DNA of 64,000 nt from CAIXSC01 sp046349935. Lineage in GTDB: Bacteria > Planctomycetota > Planctomycetia > Pirellulales > Pirellulaceae. This document shows, piece after piece, positions 55,201 to 63,373 of the stretch. The stretch is taken from the NCBI GenBank assembly GCA_046349935.1, contig JAXMBK010000013.1, positions 173,659 through 237,658 on the forward strand. The letters are read 5' to 3'. The notes below the pieces were generated by a model that worked only from the letters and a program-made list of their open reading frames with translations, did not search any database and was not told the origin of the DNA. The number at the start of each line of letters is the position of its first letter. Positions within the stretch are counted from its first letter, which is position 1. The position numbers and the translations under genes are program-made.

Positions 55201-55875
55201 GAAGGCGTTGAGCGGCTCTTGTTGCGACGAACGGAGGCTGAAACGCCCCAGGCCGCGCGCGGGGACGATGTCGACCACCGTGAGATCGGCCAGCGATTGC
55301 ACTCGGTCGGTCTTCCGTCCCAGCGGGCTGTCGGCCGGAACTTGATTCGCGCCCGGCAGCCTCACAAGCACTTTGTCGCCGACTTGGACCTGCAGTTGCT
55401 CCGCCAGCGTCTGATTCAGGACGACTTCGTCCCCGTTCGGCGTCACTCGGGGCCGCGCACTAGGCGGCGACAGTTCCCAGAACGTCGGAGTGCAGCCGAC
55501 CAGTTGCACTTGCGTCGCGCGCCGCTTCGACTCGACCGTCCCGCCCAGCAATAGAATGGTCGGCTCCACCGTTTCGTATGGCGCCGCCGCCGCTGGTTCG
55601 GAACGATGGAGTCCGAGCGGCCGGACTTGCGCGGCCAATTCCTGGCGGAAGAAACGATCGACGACCAGTACATCGTCGATCGCGCCGAAGCGATCCAGCA
55701 CCAGATCTCGCAAGCTGCCGCGAACCGAATCGCCGACCAACAGCGCCCCGCACAACACGGCCGTCGCGGCGGCGACTCCTAACGCCACGGCGACATGCAC
55801 TCGTCGGTGGTGAGTAAGGCTGCGAGCGACAAGTTGGCGGCGAGTGAACGGCACGACGACTCGCTCCTGCTCCAC
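52285..55875 (-). CDS. ABC transporter permease with two FtsX-like domains
   Basis: An inner-membrane permease of 1196 residues from GTG 55873-55875; a GTG seven codons in (VPFTRRQLVARS, behind AGGAGCGAG) is an alternative start. Topology: one N-terminal span (VAVALGVAAATAVLCGALLVG), a large periplasmic domain, a first FtsX set (about 590-710), two more spans, a second periplasmic domain and a C-terminal FtsX set (about 1080-1190) with LLRATGFSRKRLRQMVLGEH. This is the MacB/LolCE-like ten-span form. With the LolD-like ATPase 36 bases upstream it should form a mechanotransmission-type ABC transporter, possibly for lipoproteins or peptides. Substrate unknown. Confidence 0.85.
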   Translation of the reverse strand: MEQERVVVPFTRRQLVARSLTHHRRVHVAVALGVAAATAVLCGALLVGDSVRGSLRDLVLDRFGAIDDVLVVDRFFRQELAAQVRPLGLHRSEPAAAAPYETVEPTILLLGGTVESKRRATQVQLVGCTPTFWELSPPSARPRVTPNGDEVVLNQTLAEQLQVQVGDKVLVRLPGANQVPADSPLGRKTDRVQSLADLTVVDIVPARGLGRFSLRSSQQEPLNAFLPLERVQTAIEQPGKVNALVARRRPDAPASSSSTPIVATLADLGLKISHIERSFTPPGGGPAEKVLDYYHLSSDRLLLTDEVAQAAQAAWSDLAPQPVLTYLANTIAKVPPSQSSDGKPHPGIPYSMITALDSDATLGPLRDASGQPLPPLKDDEIVLTSWAADDLSAKPGDVIRVTWFEPETTHGETKETSHEFKVRDVVPLTEPTEGFRRNRPPVFEQRPTQANDPDLTPTVEGVTDQETIDNWDPPFPYEQRRMRSQDHRFWSLHRTTAKAYVSLAAGRRLWHSRFGSLTSIRVAARDGLSEEQLESRLFAQLDKDQLRLGMEFLPLKQRSLEAARGTTPFDALFLSLSFFVIGAALLLVALLFRLGLEQRAAEIGVLLATGWPVRRVGRTLALEAAGVASLGGVAGVLGGVGYAWLMLVGLRTWWLGAIATPFLELHVTATSLAAGYMSGVGVSIGVTWFSLRALRRAPIRPLLHGEWTSNATGSRASRVERWTLWGSIGLVGVALASSGAATGLSGEAQGGAFVTGGMALLGACLLAIWRWFAGAGRRSEMSATRTALSLPRLAARNAGRNPSRSTLTIGLVAAACFLIVSMSVFRLAPTATGVGGFDLIAESAQPVFVDLNSESVREDLWGNEAQGLNGTTIFAWRVRPGDDASCNNLYQATQPRVLGVSNAFVEAAVPKPGAASPAASSRGADAARFAWAKTAAATDAQRVNPWLLLQESSNDGPTPVVLDLNTALYSLHLYGGVGQEFEVDYGAGKVVRFRVVGLLANSVLQGNLMIDERRFQQLFPEVSGYEFFLVRTPSGREQAVAAQLEDRLSDEGFDAVDSREMLAGFLSVQNTYLSTFQSLGALGLLLGTFGLATVQVRSVLERRGELALLRATGFSRKRLRQMVLGEHLVLLVGGLAVGVGSALVAVIPHGVLGAGSTPWGELAIWLSVVLVVGLASGWFALRAMAQAPLVGALRGD

Positions 55876-55911
55876 GAAAAGGGTTCGATGGTACGTTTGT
55901 CTCGCGGGCCG

Positions 55912-56589
55912 TTACCGACGCTCGTTCAGCCGGCCGTCGTCGATCCACATCTGCCGTTGCAGTTGGTCCGCCAACTCTTGGCTGTGCGTCACCACGACCA
56001 GCATCGTCTGTTCCGCCGCCTGCAATTCCAACAACAACTTGCCGATCGCCTGCGCATTCGTGCGATCCAAGTTGCCCGTCGGTTCGTCCGCCAACAACAA
56101 TCGCGGCTCCAGCAACAGGGCGCGTGCGATCGCCACCCGTTGCCGCTCCCCGCCCGACAACTCGGCCGGTCGATGCGTCACTCGATGCGCCAACCCGACT
56201 CGCTCAAGCAGCTGCGTCGCGCGGGACGTTAGGGCGTCGGTCGCGGCGCCGACGGCCAGCGCGGGGATGAGGACGTTCTCGAGCACCGAGAGTTGCGGCA
56301 ACAGGTGATGCTCTTGGAAGACGAAGCCAATATTGCGATTGCGAAACGCGGCCAGCGCGGGTTCGTCGAGGACGAACGGATCTTGCCCGTTCAAAGTTAC
56401 TTGCCCGCTCGTCGGCGAGTCCAAGGTCCCGAGGATCTGCAGAAGCGTGCTCTTTCCTGAACCGGAGGGGCCGAGGATGGCGACGCTTTGTCCTTGGGAA
56501 AGTTCCAGCGATACGCCGCGCAACACGACGACCGGTTCGGTCCGCGCGAGGTACTGTTTCGTAACGTTGTCGACGATCAAGTCAGCCAT
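55912..56589 (-). CDS. LolD/MacB-type ABC transporter ATP-binding protein
   Basis: A 225-residue ATPase from ATG 56587-56589 (MADLIVDNVTKQYL). Walker A GPSGSGKST is at 40-48, the Q-loop in NIGFVFQEHHLLPQLSVLENV, the signature LSGGERQRVAIARAL and Walker B LLLADEPTGNLD, followed by the H-loop VVTHSQEL. This is the LolD/MacB subfamily that pairs with FtsX-fold permeases; the partner gene is immediately downstream. The 12-residue extension before this ATG overlaps the prenyltransferase gene and is unlikely. Confidence 0.92.
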   Translation of the reverse strand: MADLIVDNVTKQYLARTEPVVVLRGVSLELSQGQSVAILGPSGSGKSTLLQILGTLDSPTSGQVTLNGQDPFVLDEPALAAFRNRNIGFVFQEHHLLPQLSVLENVLIPALAVGAATDALTSRATQLLERVGLAHRVTHRPAELSGGERQRVAIARALLLEPRLLLADEPTGNLDRTNAQAIGKLLLELQAAEQTMLVVVTHSQELADQLQRQMWIDDGRLNERR

Positions 56590-56594
56590 GTGCG

Positions 56595-57524
56595 TCAGGC
56601 TACCCCTGCCAGCAACGCGCGGCAACCCAGGCCGTAAAAGGTGTATTCCACGTCATGCGCCGGATCCCAGCTCGCGCCATGAAAGCCGCCGGTCGTCATT
56701 TCCAAGCCGCGGACGAAACGCAGCGCCGCGGCGACGTCGATCTCAGGCAATCCTTGCAGGTCGATGAGCGTCACGAGCCCCGTGAAGGTGCTTAGAAGAT
56801 CGGCGATCGGAATCCGCGTGTTCGCTCGTAATCCCCCCTCGTCGTTCTGCATCTCGACCAAAAAGTCGAGCGTCGATTCGCGGTCGTCCGCGGTGAGGGC
56901 ATTCAGGGCGCGGAGCGTACCGACGGCCGCGGCGGTGGGATTCGTCCCTGCCCGTTTCCCCGCTCGAATCTCGCGAAATCCACCTCCGTCATGGCAAGAC
57001 TGGCTGCGAATGAACGCCACCACTTGCTCAGGCGCCGGCACTTCGCGTTCGATGAGTTGGAGGCAGAGTACGACGAGGAACGTGTGGTAGGTGCTGCTGG
57101 CGTGCCCCTCGGGCCCCTTTGCGTAGCCGCCGTCCGGCCGACGCAGTTGGGCCAACGATTGGGCGACCGCGTCGCGCCACGCAGGGGCTGCGTCCGCCAT
57201 GGGATCGCAGCCAGCGGCGTCCGCGAGCAATCGCGCACTGTAGATCAACGACAGAAAGTCGACGATCGATTCGCGGCCCGACAAGCGACCCCGCAGAAAA
57301 CTCGCCGCGCGCTGCGCCGCGTCGCCGTGCAGCTCGCCCAGCACGGCCAGTCCCCGCAAGCCGAAACTGGTGTAATACAAGTCGCTGCCGCCCTCGCGAC
57401 CCGCGAACCCGCCGTCGGGTTGCTGAGCGGCCCGCAGATAACGCACATGGCGCGCTCGGTCCGACTCGGGAAGATTTCCCAATCCGGCGGCCAGTCGCAC
57501 GGTAAGTTCAGCCAGATAGTTCAT
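56595..57524 (-). CDS. Prenyltransferase/squalene-oxidase repeat protein
   Basis: A 309-residue all-helical protein made of repeats QQPDGGFAGREGG, RRPDGGYAKGPEG, CHDGGGFREIRAG, QNDEGGLRANTRI and EMTTGGFHGASWD, the pattern of the alpha/alpha-barrel of protein prenyltransferase beta subunits and triterpene cyclases. The Asp-rich acid motif of cyclases (DxDD) is not seen. Bacterial members of this type are mostly uncharacterised. The gene overlaps the thioesterase stop by 4 bases and precedes the ABC transporter genes, so an envelope-lipid role is possible but unproven. Confidence 0.8.
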   Translation of the reverse strand: MNYLAELTVRLAAGLGNLPESDRARHVRYLRAAQQPDGGFAGREGGSDLYYTSFGLRGLAVLGELHGDAAQRAASFLRGRLSGRESIVDFLSLIYSARLLADAAGCDPMADAAPAWRDAVAQSLAQLRRPDGGYAKGPEGHASSTYHTFLVVLCLQLIEREVPAPEQVVAFIRSQSCHDGGGFREIRAGKRAGTNPTAAAVGTLRALNALTADDRESTLDFLVEMQNDEGGLRANTRIPIADLLSTFTGLVTLIDLQGLPEIDVAAALRFVRGLEMTTGGFHGASWDPAHDVEYTFYGLGCRALLAGVA

Positions 57525-57964
57525 GCGGCAGGTTCCGACGGCGCGGGCAGGAGGAAACGCTCAAGTTGCGAGCGGAGTTGGGCGGGGATGGGGATCGGAC
57601 GCGGCGGCTGACCAATGGTGAAGCGACAGCATACGGCCGTGACTTGCCCTTCGGCAACGAGCCGGTCCGAGCACAAGAAGCGAAATGCGTAGGTCACGCT
57701 GGTTTCGCCCAGCCGAGCGACCTGGACGTCGACGTCCAACCAGTCTTCGAAACGGACCGGCCCGCGGTAATCGCAGTGCGCCGACACACGCGGCCAACTC
57801 ACCTTCCCCTCGTCGTCGACGCGCCACACCGTGGAACCAACCGACCGGAGCAACGCGTGCTCCGCCTCCTCCATGCGGAGGAAGAAGGTCGAAAAGTGCA
57901 TAATTCCGGCGGCGTCAGTGTCCCGGAATTCCACTTGTCGTCGAAAGCGAAAGGTCTCTGCCAT
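57521..57964 (-). CDS. Acyl-CoA thioesterase, 4HBT/YbgC type
   Basis: A 147-residue hot-dog-fold hydrolase starting MAETFRFRRQVEFRDTDAAG. The DTDAAGIMHFSTFFLRMEEAEHALLR segment region (given here by its Asp17 and His23 positions) is the YbgC active-site motif with catalytic Asp. VDVQVARLGETSVTYAFRF is the following strand pair. It hydrolyses acyl-CoA or acyl-ACP thioesters. It is the first gene of the operon that runs to 50923. No tol-pal genes, the usual neighbours of ybgC, are nearby. Confidence 0.85.
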   Translation of the reverse strand: MAETFRFRRQVEFRDTDAAGIMHFSTFFLRMEEAEHALLRSVGSTVWRVDDEGKVSWPRVSAHCDYRGPVRFEDWLDVDVQVARLGETSVTYAFRFLCSDRLVAEGQVTAVCCRFTIGQPPRPIPIPAQLRSQLERFLLPAPSEPAA

Positions 57965-57989
57965 GTCGACACTTTAGTTGGCCGGGCGC

Positions 57990-58030
57990 AAAAAATAAGC
58001 CTGCACCGCGACTGTCGCGCAGGCAGGCTT
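57990..58030 (-). terminator. Rho-independent terminator downstream of rpsR
   Basis: Stem AAGCCTGC / GCAGGCTT with internal CGCGAC/GTCGCG pairing, followed on the minus strand by ATTTTTT. It separates rpsR from the thioesterase operon. Confidence 0.8.
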
Positions 58031-58239
58031 GATGGTTCAGGTGAGGTGAGGATGATCGCCGCCGCTGCAACGGTCCTGTCCGCAAAGCTCCGGTTGCGCG
58101 ACGCTCCGCCCGACATCGTTTGAAACGAAGCCGCTGCCGGGCGTCCGGCACTTACGACGTCATCGGATCCGAGCGTCGAGACGCAGTCGCCAAGCTCGCT
58201 TGCTCGGCGCGGTCATGACACACACCGCTGGCCCAGATA

Positions 58240-58518
58240 CTACTCGCCGGTGTACGGCAACAAAGCCATGAACCGAGCACGCTTGATCGCCTGCGTCACG
58301 GCATGCTGGCTGACGGCCGAGCAACCGGTCTTGCGGCGGCTCACGATGCGACCGTGGCGATTCACCAGCTTCTTCAGCAGCTCGACGTCCTTATAATCGA
58401 CGTACATCGGCCGCGGACGCTGGCCGTCCACGAACAGAGGATCCTTCTTCTTCGTCTTGATGCGCGTCTTGCTGCGCTTCTTGACTTTCGCGCCTTTCGC
58501 GGGCTTCTTCGGAAACAT
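58240..58518 (-). CDS. rpsR: 30S ribosomal protein S18
   Basis: A 92-residue protein from ATG 58516-58518 (MFPKKPAKGAKVKKRSKTR). A basic N-terminal tail is followed by the S18 core: VDYKDVELLKKLVNRHGRIV, SRRKTGCSAVSQHAVTQAI and KRARFMALLPYT. It binds 16S rRNA next to S6 in the platform. rpsF, ssb and rplI, the usual neighbours, are absent here, so it is a stand-alone copy. The frame extends upstream to 58653 without similarity. Confidence 0.93.
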   Translation of the reverse strand: MFPKKPAKGAKVKKRSKTRIKTKKKDPLFVDGQRPRPMYVDYKDVELLKKLVNRHGRIVSRRKTGCSAVSQHAVTQAIKRARFMALLPYTGE

Positions 58519-58869
58519 GCTTCCCAACCAACTGCTAAGGTAAAAACGGTCCAACTCGCGACGCTGCTGCCCCGCGTCACTGGTGATCCTTCGGCCGCGG
58601 GAAGTCCAGGATTGTACCCAAATCGTAGTTGGACGCAAGGTTAGAGCCGACAATCCCCGGCAACTTGCGGCCGGGGCCTACGAGCGTCACGGACGGACCA
58701 ACCGTTACGTCGCGCATCCAACGCATAACTGCTTGTACAGCCTACGCCTGACTTGCCTCCCACGCCGGTTCTTCCCGCTGTTCTACGCCGCGTCGGAATC
58801 GTCGTTTTTTTAATCGCCTTGCGCCGAATTACTCGAGCAACGCAGCTTGTGGCAAGGAGGTCCCGGCGG
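58519..58869. other. Divergent intergenic region rpsR / MORN protein gene
   Basis: About 350 bp with promoters for both flanking genes expected. I see no clear regulatory motif or additional gene; AAGGAGG before 58870 is the MORN gene's ribosome-binding site. Confidence 0.6.
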
Positions 58870-60111
58870 ATGCGCAAATTCTACTTCGGCTGGTTCTTGA
58901 CGCCGTTGGCCGCAGTCGCCGCGGTCGCAACGGTGATAACGACGACGACGGCCCAGGCCGCGGAAGCCGCACGCTCCCTACGCCCCGCCGCCATCCAGTC
59001 GGCCCCCGCCTCGTCGCGGCGCATTCCCCACACCTCACCCGCAACCAGTACGCCGCCTTCCCCCGCGACCGGTGAACGAACAGCCGAACCAACCGCATCG
59101 GCCGAGCCGCCCTTGTCCCCCGCCGTCGACGTCGAGACGGTGCGCGAACACCATCCCCATGGGGCGCTCCGGATCGAACGGCAAGTTCGCCGTAATTCCT
59201 CAGGCAAATTGGAACACCACGGTCAGTGGAAGTGGTGGGATGCCAGCGGGCGACTCATGGCGGCCGGCGTCTTTGAAAACGGTCAGCGGCAAGGGCCCTG
59301 GATTCGCATCCACTTCCGCGAAGAAGGCGGCGTCTTCCAAGAACCGGCCTACGCCGATTTCAGCTCCCCGTTTTCATCCGAAGCACTGTTCGACCAGGGG
59401 AAAATGAACGGCCTGTGGACGATGCGCGACGCCCAAGGTCGGCCGATCACCACGATCGCCTATCGACATGGCCAGCGCCACGGAACGGCCACGTGGTGGT
59501 ACGCCAACGGTGCAAAGCTGCAGGAAATCGAGTACATCGACGGACTCATGGACGGCGAGGTCGTCAAATGGAACCCGGCCGGCGAAGAGATCTTCCGCCG
59601 TAGCTTCCAGGCGGGACGGGAACTCGTCGTCTCCAGCAAAAAGTACCCGCAAGGCCAGAAGATGTCGTCGGTCACCGTTCTCGCCGCGCCCCTCGTCCCC
59701 GAAGGAGAGGACGATTGGTGGACGGGCGAACGGACGATCTACCAAGTGGAAGGCCAAGACGCACGCCAGGGAATCTCGGTGCAATGGTATCCCAATGGAC
59801 AAACGCGCCGTCACGGCGACTTCGACCGCGACTTGCCCGTCAGTACGCACACCTGGTGGCACCCCAACGGCGCCAAGTCCGCCCAAGGCGACTATCGACT
59901 CGGTCGCATGACCGGCCGCTGGACCTGGTGGCACCCCAACGGCAATGAAGCGGCGACCGGCGAGTATCGCGATGGGGAACCGATCGGCGCCTGGACCTGG
60001 ACCACCGCCGACGGCATGCAAATCTCCCGCGGTTCCCCCGCTCTCCGCGAGCATATCGCCGTCGATGACCGCGACGCCGCACCGCTCCCGCCTGCAAAAG
60101 CACGCAACTGA
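58870..60111 (+). CDS. Exported MORN-repeat protein (YwqK-like)
   Basis: A 413-residue protein starting MRKFYFGWFLTPLAAVAAVA with a signal peptide to about residue 30. AAGGAGG stands nine bases before the ATG. From about residue 95 onward it consists of MORN-type beta-hairpin repeats: HGQWKWWDASGRLMAAGVF, RHGTATWWYANGAKLQEIEY, ISVQWYPNGQTRRHGDF, VSTHTWWHPNGAKSAQGDY, MTGRWTWWHPNGNEAATGEY. The WxxNGxxxxxGxY pattern is that of the YwqK family. Its role is probably in protein-protein or surface interactions. Database names calling this family 'antitoxin' have little support here, as no toxin gene is adjacent. Confidence 0.8.
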   Translation: MRKFYFGWFLTPLAAVAAVATVITTTTAQAAEAARSLRPAAIQSAPASSRRIPHTSPATSTPPSPATGERTAEPTASAEPPLSPAVDVETVREHHPHGALRIERQVRRNSSGKLEHHGQWKWWDASGRLMAAGVFENGQRQGPWIRIHFREEGGVFQEPAYADFSSPFSSEALFDQGKMNGLWTMRDAQGRPITTIAYRHGQRHGTATWWYANGAKLQEIEYIDGLMDGEVVKWNPAGEEIFRRSFQAGRELVVSSKKYPQGQKMSSVTVLAAPLVPEGEDDWWTGERTIYQVEGQDARQGISVQWYPNGQTRRHGDFDRDLPVSTHTWWHPNGAKSAQGDYRLGRMTGRWTWWHPNGNEAATGEYRDGEPIGAWTWTTADGMQISRGSPALREHIAVDDRDAAPLPPAKARN

Positions 60112-60160
60112 GAGGTTGAACGAGCGTCGGCGCCAGGGATCGTCGCTCCGGTGGCCTTCG

Positions 60161-60637
60161 TGTTTTTCACGGAGCCACAAAGACACGGAGATGAGCGAGC
60201 ACGAGGGTCGGATGTTGATTTGAAGGAGGTCGGCAGGCGAATGCTGATCGGCGATCTGCGAGTTCCTCTCTGTGCCTCCGTGCCTCCGTGAGAAGCCAAA
60301 ATCGCGAGTGCGAAGCATCTCAGGTCCGCCATCGCGACGCGGGCGGACCCACGCCGACGCGACTGTGGGATGGCTGAGGTCTGGGAAGCGTAGGGTGTTT
60401 TTACTCACGGAGCCACAAAGACACGGAGATGAGCGAGCACGAGGGTCGGATGTTGATTTGAAGGATTGTGGCTCGCCAAATGCTGATCGGCGACTTGCCT
60501 GTTCCTCTCTGTGCCTCCGTGCCTCCGTGAGAATCCAAAATCGCGAGTGCGAAGCATCTCAGGTCCGCCATCGCGACGCAGCGGACCTGCTCCGACGCGA
60601 CTGTGGGATGGCTGAGGTCTGGGAAGCGCAGGGTGCC
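60161..60637. repeat. Two tandem 238-bp repeat units
   Basis: CACGGAGCCACAAAGACACG begins at 60168 and again at 60406. Each unit carries this arm and the inverted arm GTGCCTCCGTGCCTCCGTGAG about 110 bp further on, then CGCGAGTGCGAAGCATCTC. The units are nearly identical. They stop about 30 bp before the GxxExxY gene. Confidence 0.85.
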
Positions 60638-60669
60638 TTTCTGTCTCAAGGAATTCCAAAGGCGCAGTG

Positions 60670-61050
60670 ATGCACGAAAACGAGATCGGGACGCTGATTG
60701 TCGACTGTGCAGTCCAATTGCACCAAGATCTGGGGCCGGGACTCTTGGAAGTGGTGTACGAAGTGACGTTGGCCGCCAAACTGCGAAAACGAGGCTTGGC
60801 GGTTGAGCGACAAGTGCCCGTTTCAATCGAATACGAAGGGCAGCGGTTCGAGGAAGGCTTCCGAGCGGATTTGATCGTCGAGCAAAAAGTAATCGTCGAA
60901 CTCAAGTCCGTGGAACAAATTCATCCGGCTCACAAGAAGCAAGTTCTTACCTACCTTCGACTGACAGGAATGAAACTTGGGTATCTGCTGAACTTCGGCG
61001 AAGCCCTGATGAAAGACGGCATCACGCGAATCATCAACGGCGAGTTGTGA
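60670..61050 (+). CDS. GxxExxY protein (predicted PD-(D/E)XK nuclease-like fold)
   Basis: A 126-residue protein from ATG 60670 (MHENEIGTLIVDCAVQLHQ). The name-giving motif is GPGLLEVVYEVTLAAKL; GFRADLIVEQKVIVELKSVE carries the Asp...Glu-x-Lys pattern of PD-(D/E)XK nucleases, and KKQVLTYLRLTG with LNFGEALMKDGITRI completes the family. GxxExxY genes are found in many bacteria as isolated copies beside repeats; their function is not established. Here the gene sits exactly between the 238-bp and 187-bp repeat blocks, and its stop is followed within a few bases by the repeat arm GTGCCTCCGTGAG. Confidence 0.88.
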   Translation: MHENEIGTLIVDCAVQLHQDLGPGLLEVVYEVTLAAKLRKRGLAVERQVPVSIEYEGQRFEEGFRADLIVEQKVIVELKSVEQIHPAHKKQVLTYLRLTGMKLGYLLNFGEALMKDGITRIINGEL

Positions 61051-62195
61051 CCGTGCCTCCGTGAGAACCAATGACGAACGAGCGCCGGTCCGCTGCTGGG
61101 GCGTGATGAGGCGAAACGCTCAACGAGTCGCGGCGGTTTAAGGAAGTTTCTCTCACGGAGCCACCAAGGCACAGAGAGAGGCGTGGGGTAGGGTCCGAAT
61201 CCTACTCACTCGCGCGGCGCGCATTTCTCCGTGTCTCCGTGCCTCCGTGAGAGCCAATGACGAACGAACGAGCGCCGTTCCGCTGCTGCAGCGTGATGAG
61301 GCGAAACGCTCAGCGAGTCGCGGCGGTTTAAGGAAGTTTCTCTCACGGAGCCACCAAGGCACATAGAGAGGCGTGGGGATAAGGTCCGAATCCTACTCAC
61401 TTGCGCGGCTCGCATTTCTCCGTGTCTCTGTGTCTCCGTGAGAGCCAATGACGAACGAGCGCCGGTCCGCTGCTGCGGCGTGATGAGGCGAAACGCTCAG
61501 CGAGTCGCGGCGGCTTAAGGAAGTTTCTCTCACGGAGCCACCAGGGCACAGAGAGAGGCGTGGAGATAAAGTCCGAATCCTACTCACTCGCGCGGCGCGC
61601 ATTTCTCCGTGTCTCTGTGTCTCCGTGAGAGCCAATGACGAACGAGCGCCGGTCCGCTGCTGGGGCGTGATGAGGCGAAACGCTCAACGAGTCGCGGCGG
61701 TTTAAGGAAGTTTCTCTCACGGAGCCACCAAGGCACAGAGAAAGGCGTGGGGATAAGGTCCGAATCCTACTCACTCGCGCGGCGCGCATTTCTCCGTGTC
61801 TCTGTGCCTCCGTGAGAGCCAATGACGAACGAGCGCCGGTCCGCTGCTGGGGCGTGATGAGGCGAAACGCTCAACGAGTCGCGGCGGTTTAAGGAAGTTT
61901 CTCTCACGGAGCCACCAAGGCACAGAGAAAGGCGTGGGGATAAGGTCCGAATCCTACTCACTCGCGCGGCGCGCATTTCTCCGTGTCTCTGTGCCTCCGT
62001 GAGAGCCAATGACGAACGAGCGCCGGTCCGCTGCTGCGGCGTGATGAGGCGAAACACTCAACGAGTCGCGGCGGTTTAAGGAAGTTTCTCTCACGGAGCC
62101 ACCAAGACACGGAGAGAGGCGTGGGGATAAGGTCCGAATCCTACTCACTTGCGCGGCTCGCATTTCTCCGTTCTCTGTGTCTCCGTGAGACAAAT
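61051..62195. repeat. Six tandem 187-bp repeat units
   Basis: The marker CAATGACGAACG occurs at 61069, 61256, 61446, 61633, 61820 and 62007 (steps of 187, once 190). Each unit holds TCTCACGGAGCCACCAAGGC and, about 70 bp on, the inverted TCTCCGTGTCTCCGTG(CC)TCCGTGAGA arm, so single strands could fold into long hairpins. Differences between units are mostly single bases. Frames predicted here are repetitive translations, not genes. Confidence 0.9.
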
Positions 62196-62414
62196 CTGCC
62201 CAGGGGCGAGCGAAGACGTCAGACGCTCGTCATGCCCCGCTGTTTCGCGGCCTGAAAATGCTTTACAGCGTTGCCCAACGGGGACTCAATTGCCTCACCA
62301 TGCAGCTGCTCGGACGAGATGCGAAACTGCGACGATTCGAGGAAGTGTGTTGCCCGAGCGGCAAATGGAAGGAGGGCAAGATTCCTTTGATTCGAGACAG
62401 GCTGGAAGCCTGTC
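62196..62414. other. Spacer between repeat block and SMP-30-like gene
   Basis: No supported gene. It contains the dispersed palindrome at 62397-62413. Confidence 0.5.
62397..62413. repeat. Dispersed ACAGGCTGGAAGCCTGT palindrome
   Basis: Same core (CAGGCTGGAAGCCTG) as at 35216-35232, and likewise just behind the stop of a minus-strand gene. It could act as a transcription-end hairpin. Confidence 0.6.
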
Positions 62415-63341
62415 CTACGGGGCGCCGGCGATCTTGGTGCGTAGCTGGTAGACGCTCGTCGAGGCCGTGAAGTACAGGTCTTTGCGGTCGGGGCCTCCGA
62501 AGGCCAAGTTCGTCGAAAACTCGGGCATCGGTTTGTGCAACAGCAGCTTGCCGTCGGCGCTCACGACGAACAAACCGGTCGTGGCGCCCTGACCGGCCGC
62601 CGCCCAGATGTTTCCCGACTCGTCCACGCGCATCCCGTCGATGCCTCGATCGGGCGAGAAGTCGTACACGATTCCATCCGGCGTCAGCCCTTGCTGCTCG
62701 TCCACCTGATACCGATGCAGACGCTGCGAACCGCGATCCGACACATACAAGAGTCGTCCGTCCGGCGACAACGCGATCCCGTTGGGCTTCTGCAAGTCGC
62801 GGATCAGCAACTTGACGTCCCCTGGAGCGTCGATGCGATAAACGCCCGCGACCGGTTGAGACGCGTCTTCGGGTTTTCCAAAGTTCGGGTCGGTGAAATA
62901 GATGCGGCCTCGGCGATCGACGCACAAATCGTTGGGCGCATTGAAGGGCCGGTCCTCGTATTTCGCCGCCAGCACCGTTTCGCGACCGTCAGCCTCTAAC
63001 CGCGTCACTCGGCGGCCCCCGCCGGGACCGCCCGACTGACACAGAACAAGGCGCCCTTCGCGGTCGATCGTCAGGCCGTTCGCGCGACCGCACGGTTTGC
63101 GAAAGTCGGAGACCGTTCCGTCAGGCGCGCGACGCACGATGCGGTCGTTGGGGCCGTCCGAAAAGTACAGATTGCCCTTCGCGTCGACGACCGGTCCTTC
63201 GGTGAACCGGCACCCCGACGCGATCTTCTTCACGCCGAACGATTCGTCCAACAATTCTTGCCCGGCTGCCGGCTCAACTAACGCTGCGATCAAGACGACG
63301 GACAGCCACGATGCGCTTCGCCAATTCTCGAGCCCAGTCAT
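62415..63341 (-). CDS. SMP-30/gluconolactonase/LRE family protein, exported
   Basis: A 308-residue protein from ATG 63339-63341 (MTGLENWRSASWL) with AAGGGAG upstream; a longer frame exists but lacks similarity. A signal peptide (SVVLIAALVEPAAGQ) is followed by a six-bladed propeller: GCRFTEGPVVDAKGNLYFSD, NGLTIDREGRLVLCQ, NAPNDLCVDRRGRIYFTDP, KPNGIALSPDGRLLYVSD, DGMRVDESGNIWAA. The Glu in TEGP, Asn in NAPND and Asp in SPDGRLLYVSD fit the metal site of the SMP-30 family. It is a likely periplasmic lactonase acting on a sugar lactone, possibly linked to the sugar-oxidising proteins common in planctomycetes. Confidence 0.88.
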   Translation of the reverse strand: MTGLENWRSASWLSVVLIAALVEPAAGQELLDESFGVKKIASGCRFTEGPVVDAKGNLYFSDGPNDRIVRRAPDGTVSDFRKPCGRANGLTIDREGRLVLCQSGGPGGGRRVTRLEADGRETVLAAKYEDRPFNAPNDLCVDRRGRIYFTDPNFGKPEDASQPVAGVYRIDAPGDVKLLIRDLQKPNGIALSPDGRLLYVSDRGSQRLHRYQVDEQQGLTPDGIVYDFSPDRGIDGMRVDESGNIWAAAGQGATTGLFVVSADGKLLLHKPMPEFSTNLAFGGPDRKDLYFTASTSVYQLRTKIAGAP

Positions 63342-63373
63342 CGGCGAGACTCCCTTGTTAATGCAGAACTGGC

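Noticed and set aside
61206..62193. Series of 80-residue minus-strand frames (SHGDTETRRNAR type)
   Set aside because: Each is the same translation of the 187-bp tandem repeat; they have no independent start signals.
61051..62195. Possible CRISPR array
   Set aside because: The whole 187-bp unit is conserved, with no variable spacers, and no cas gene is present.
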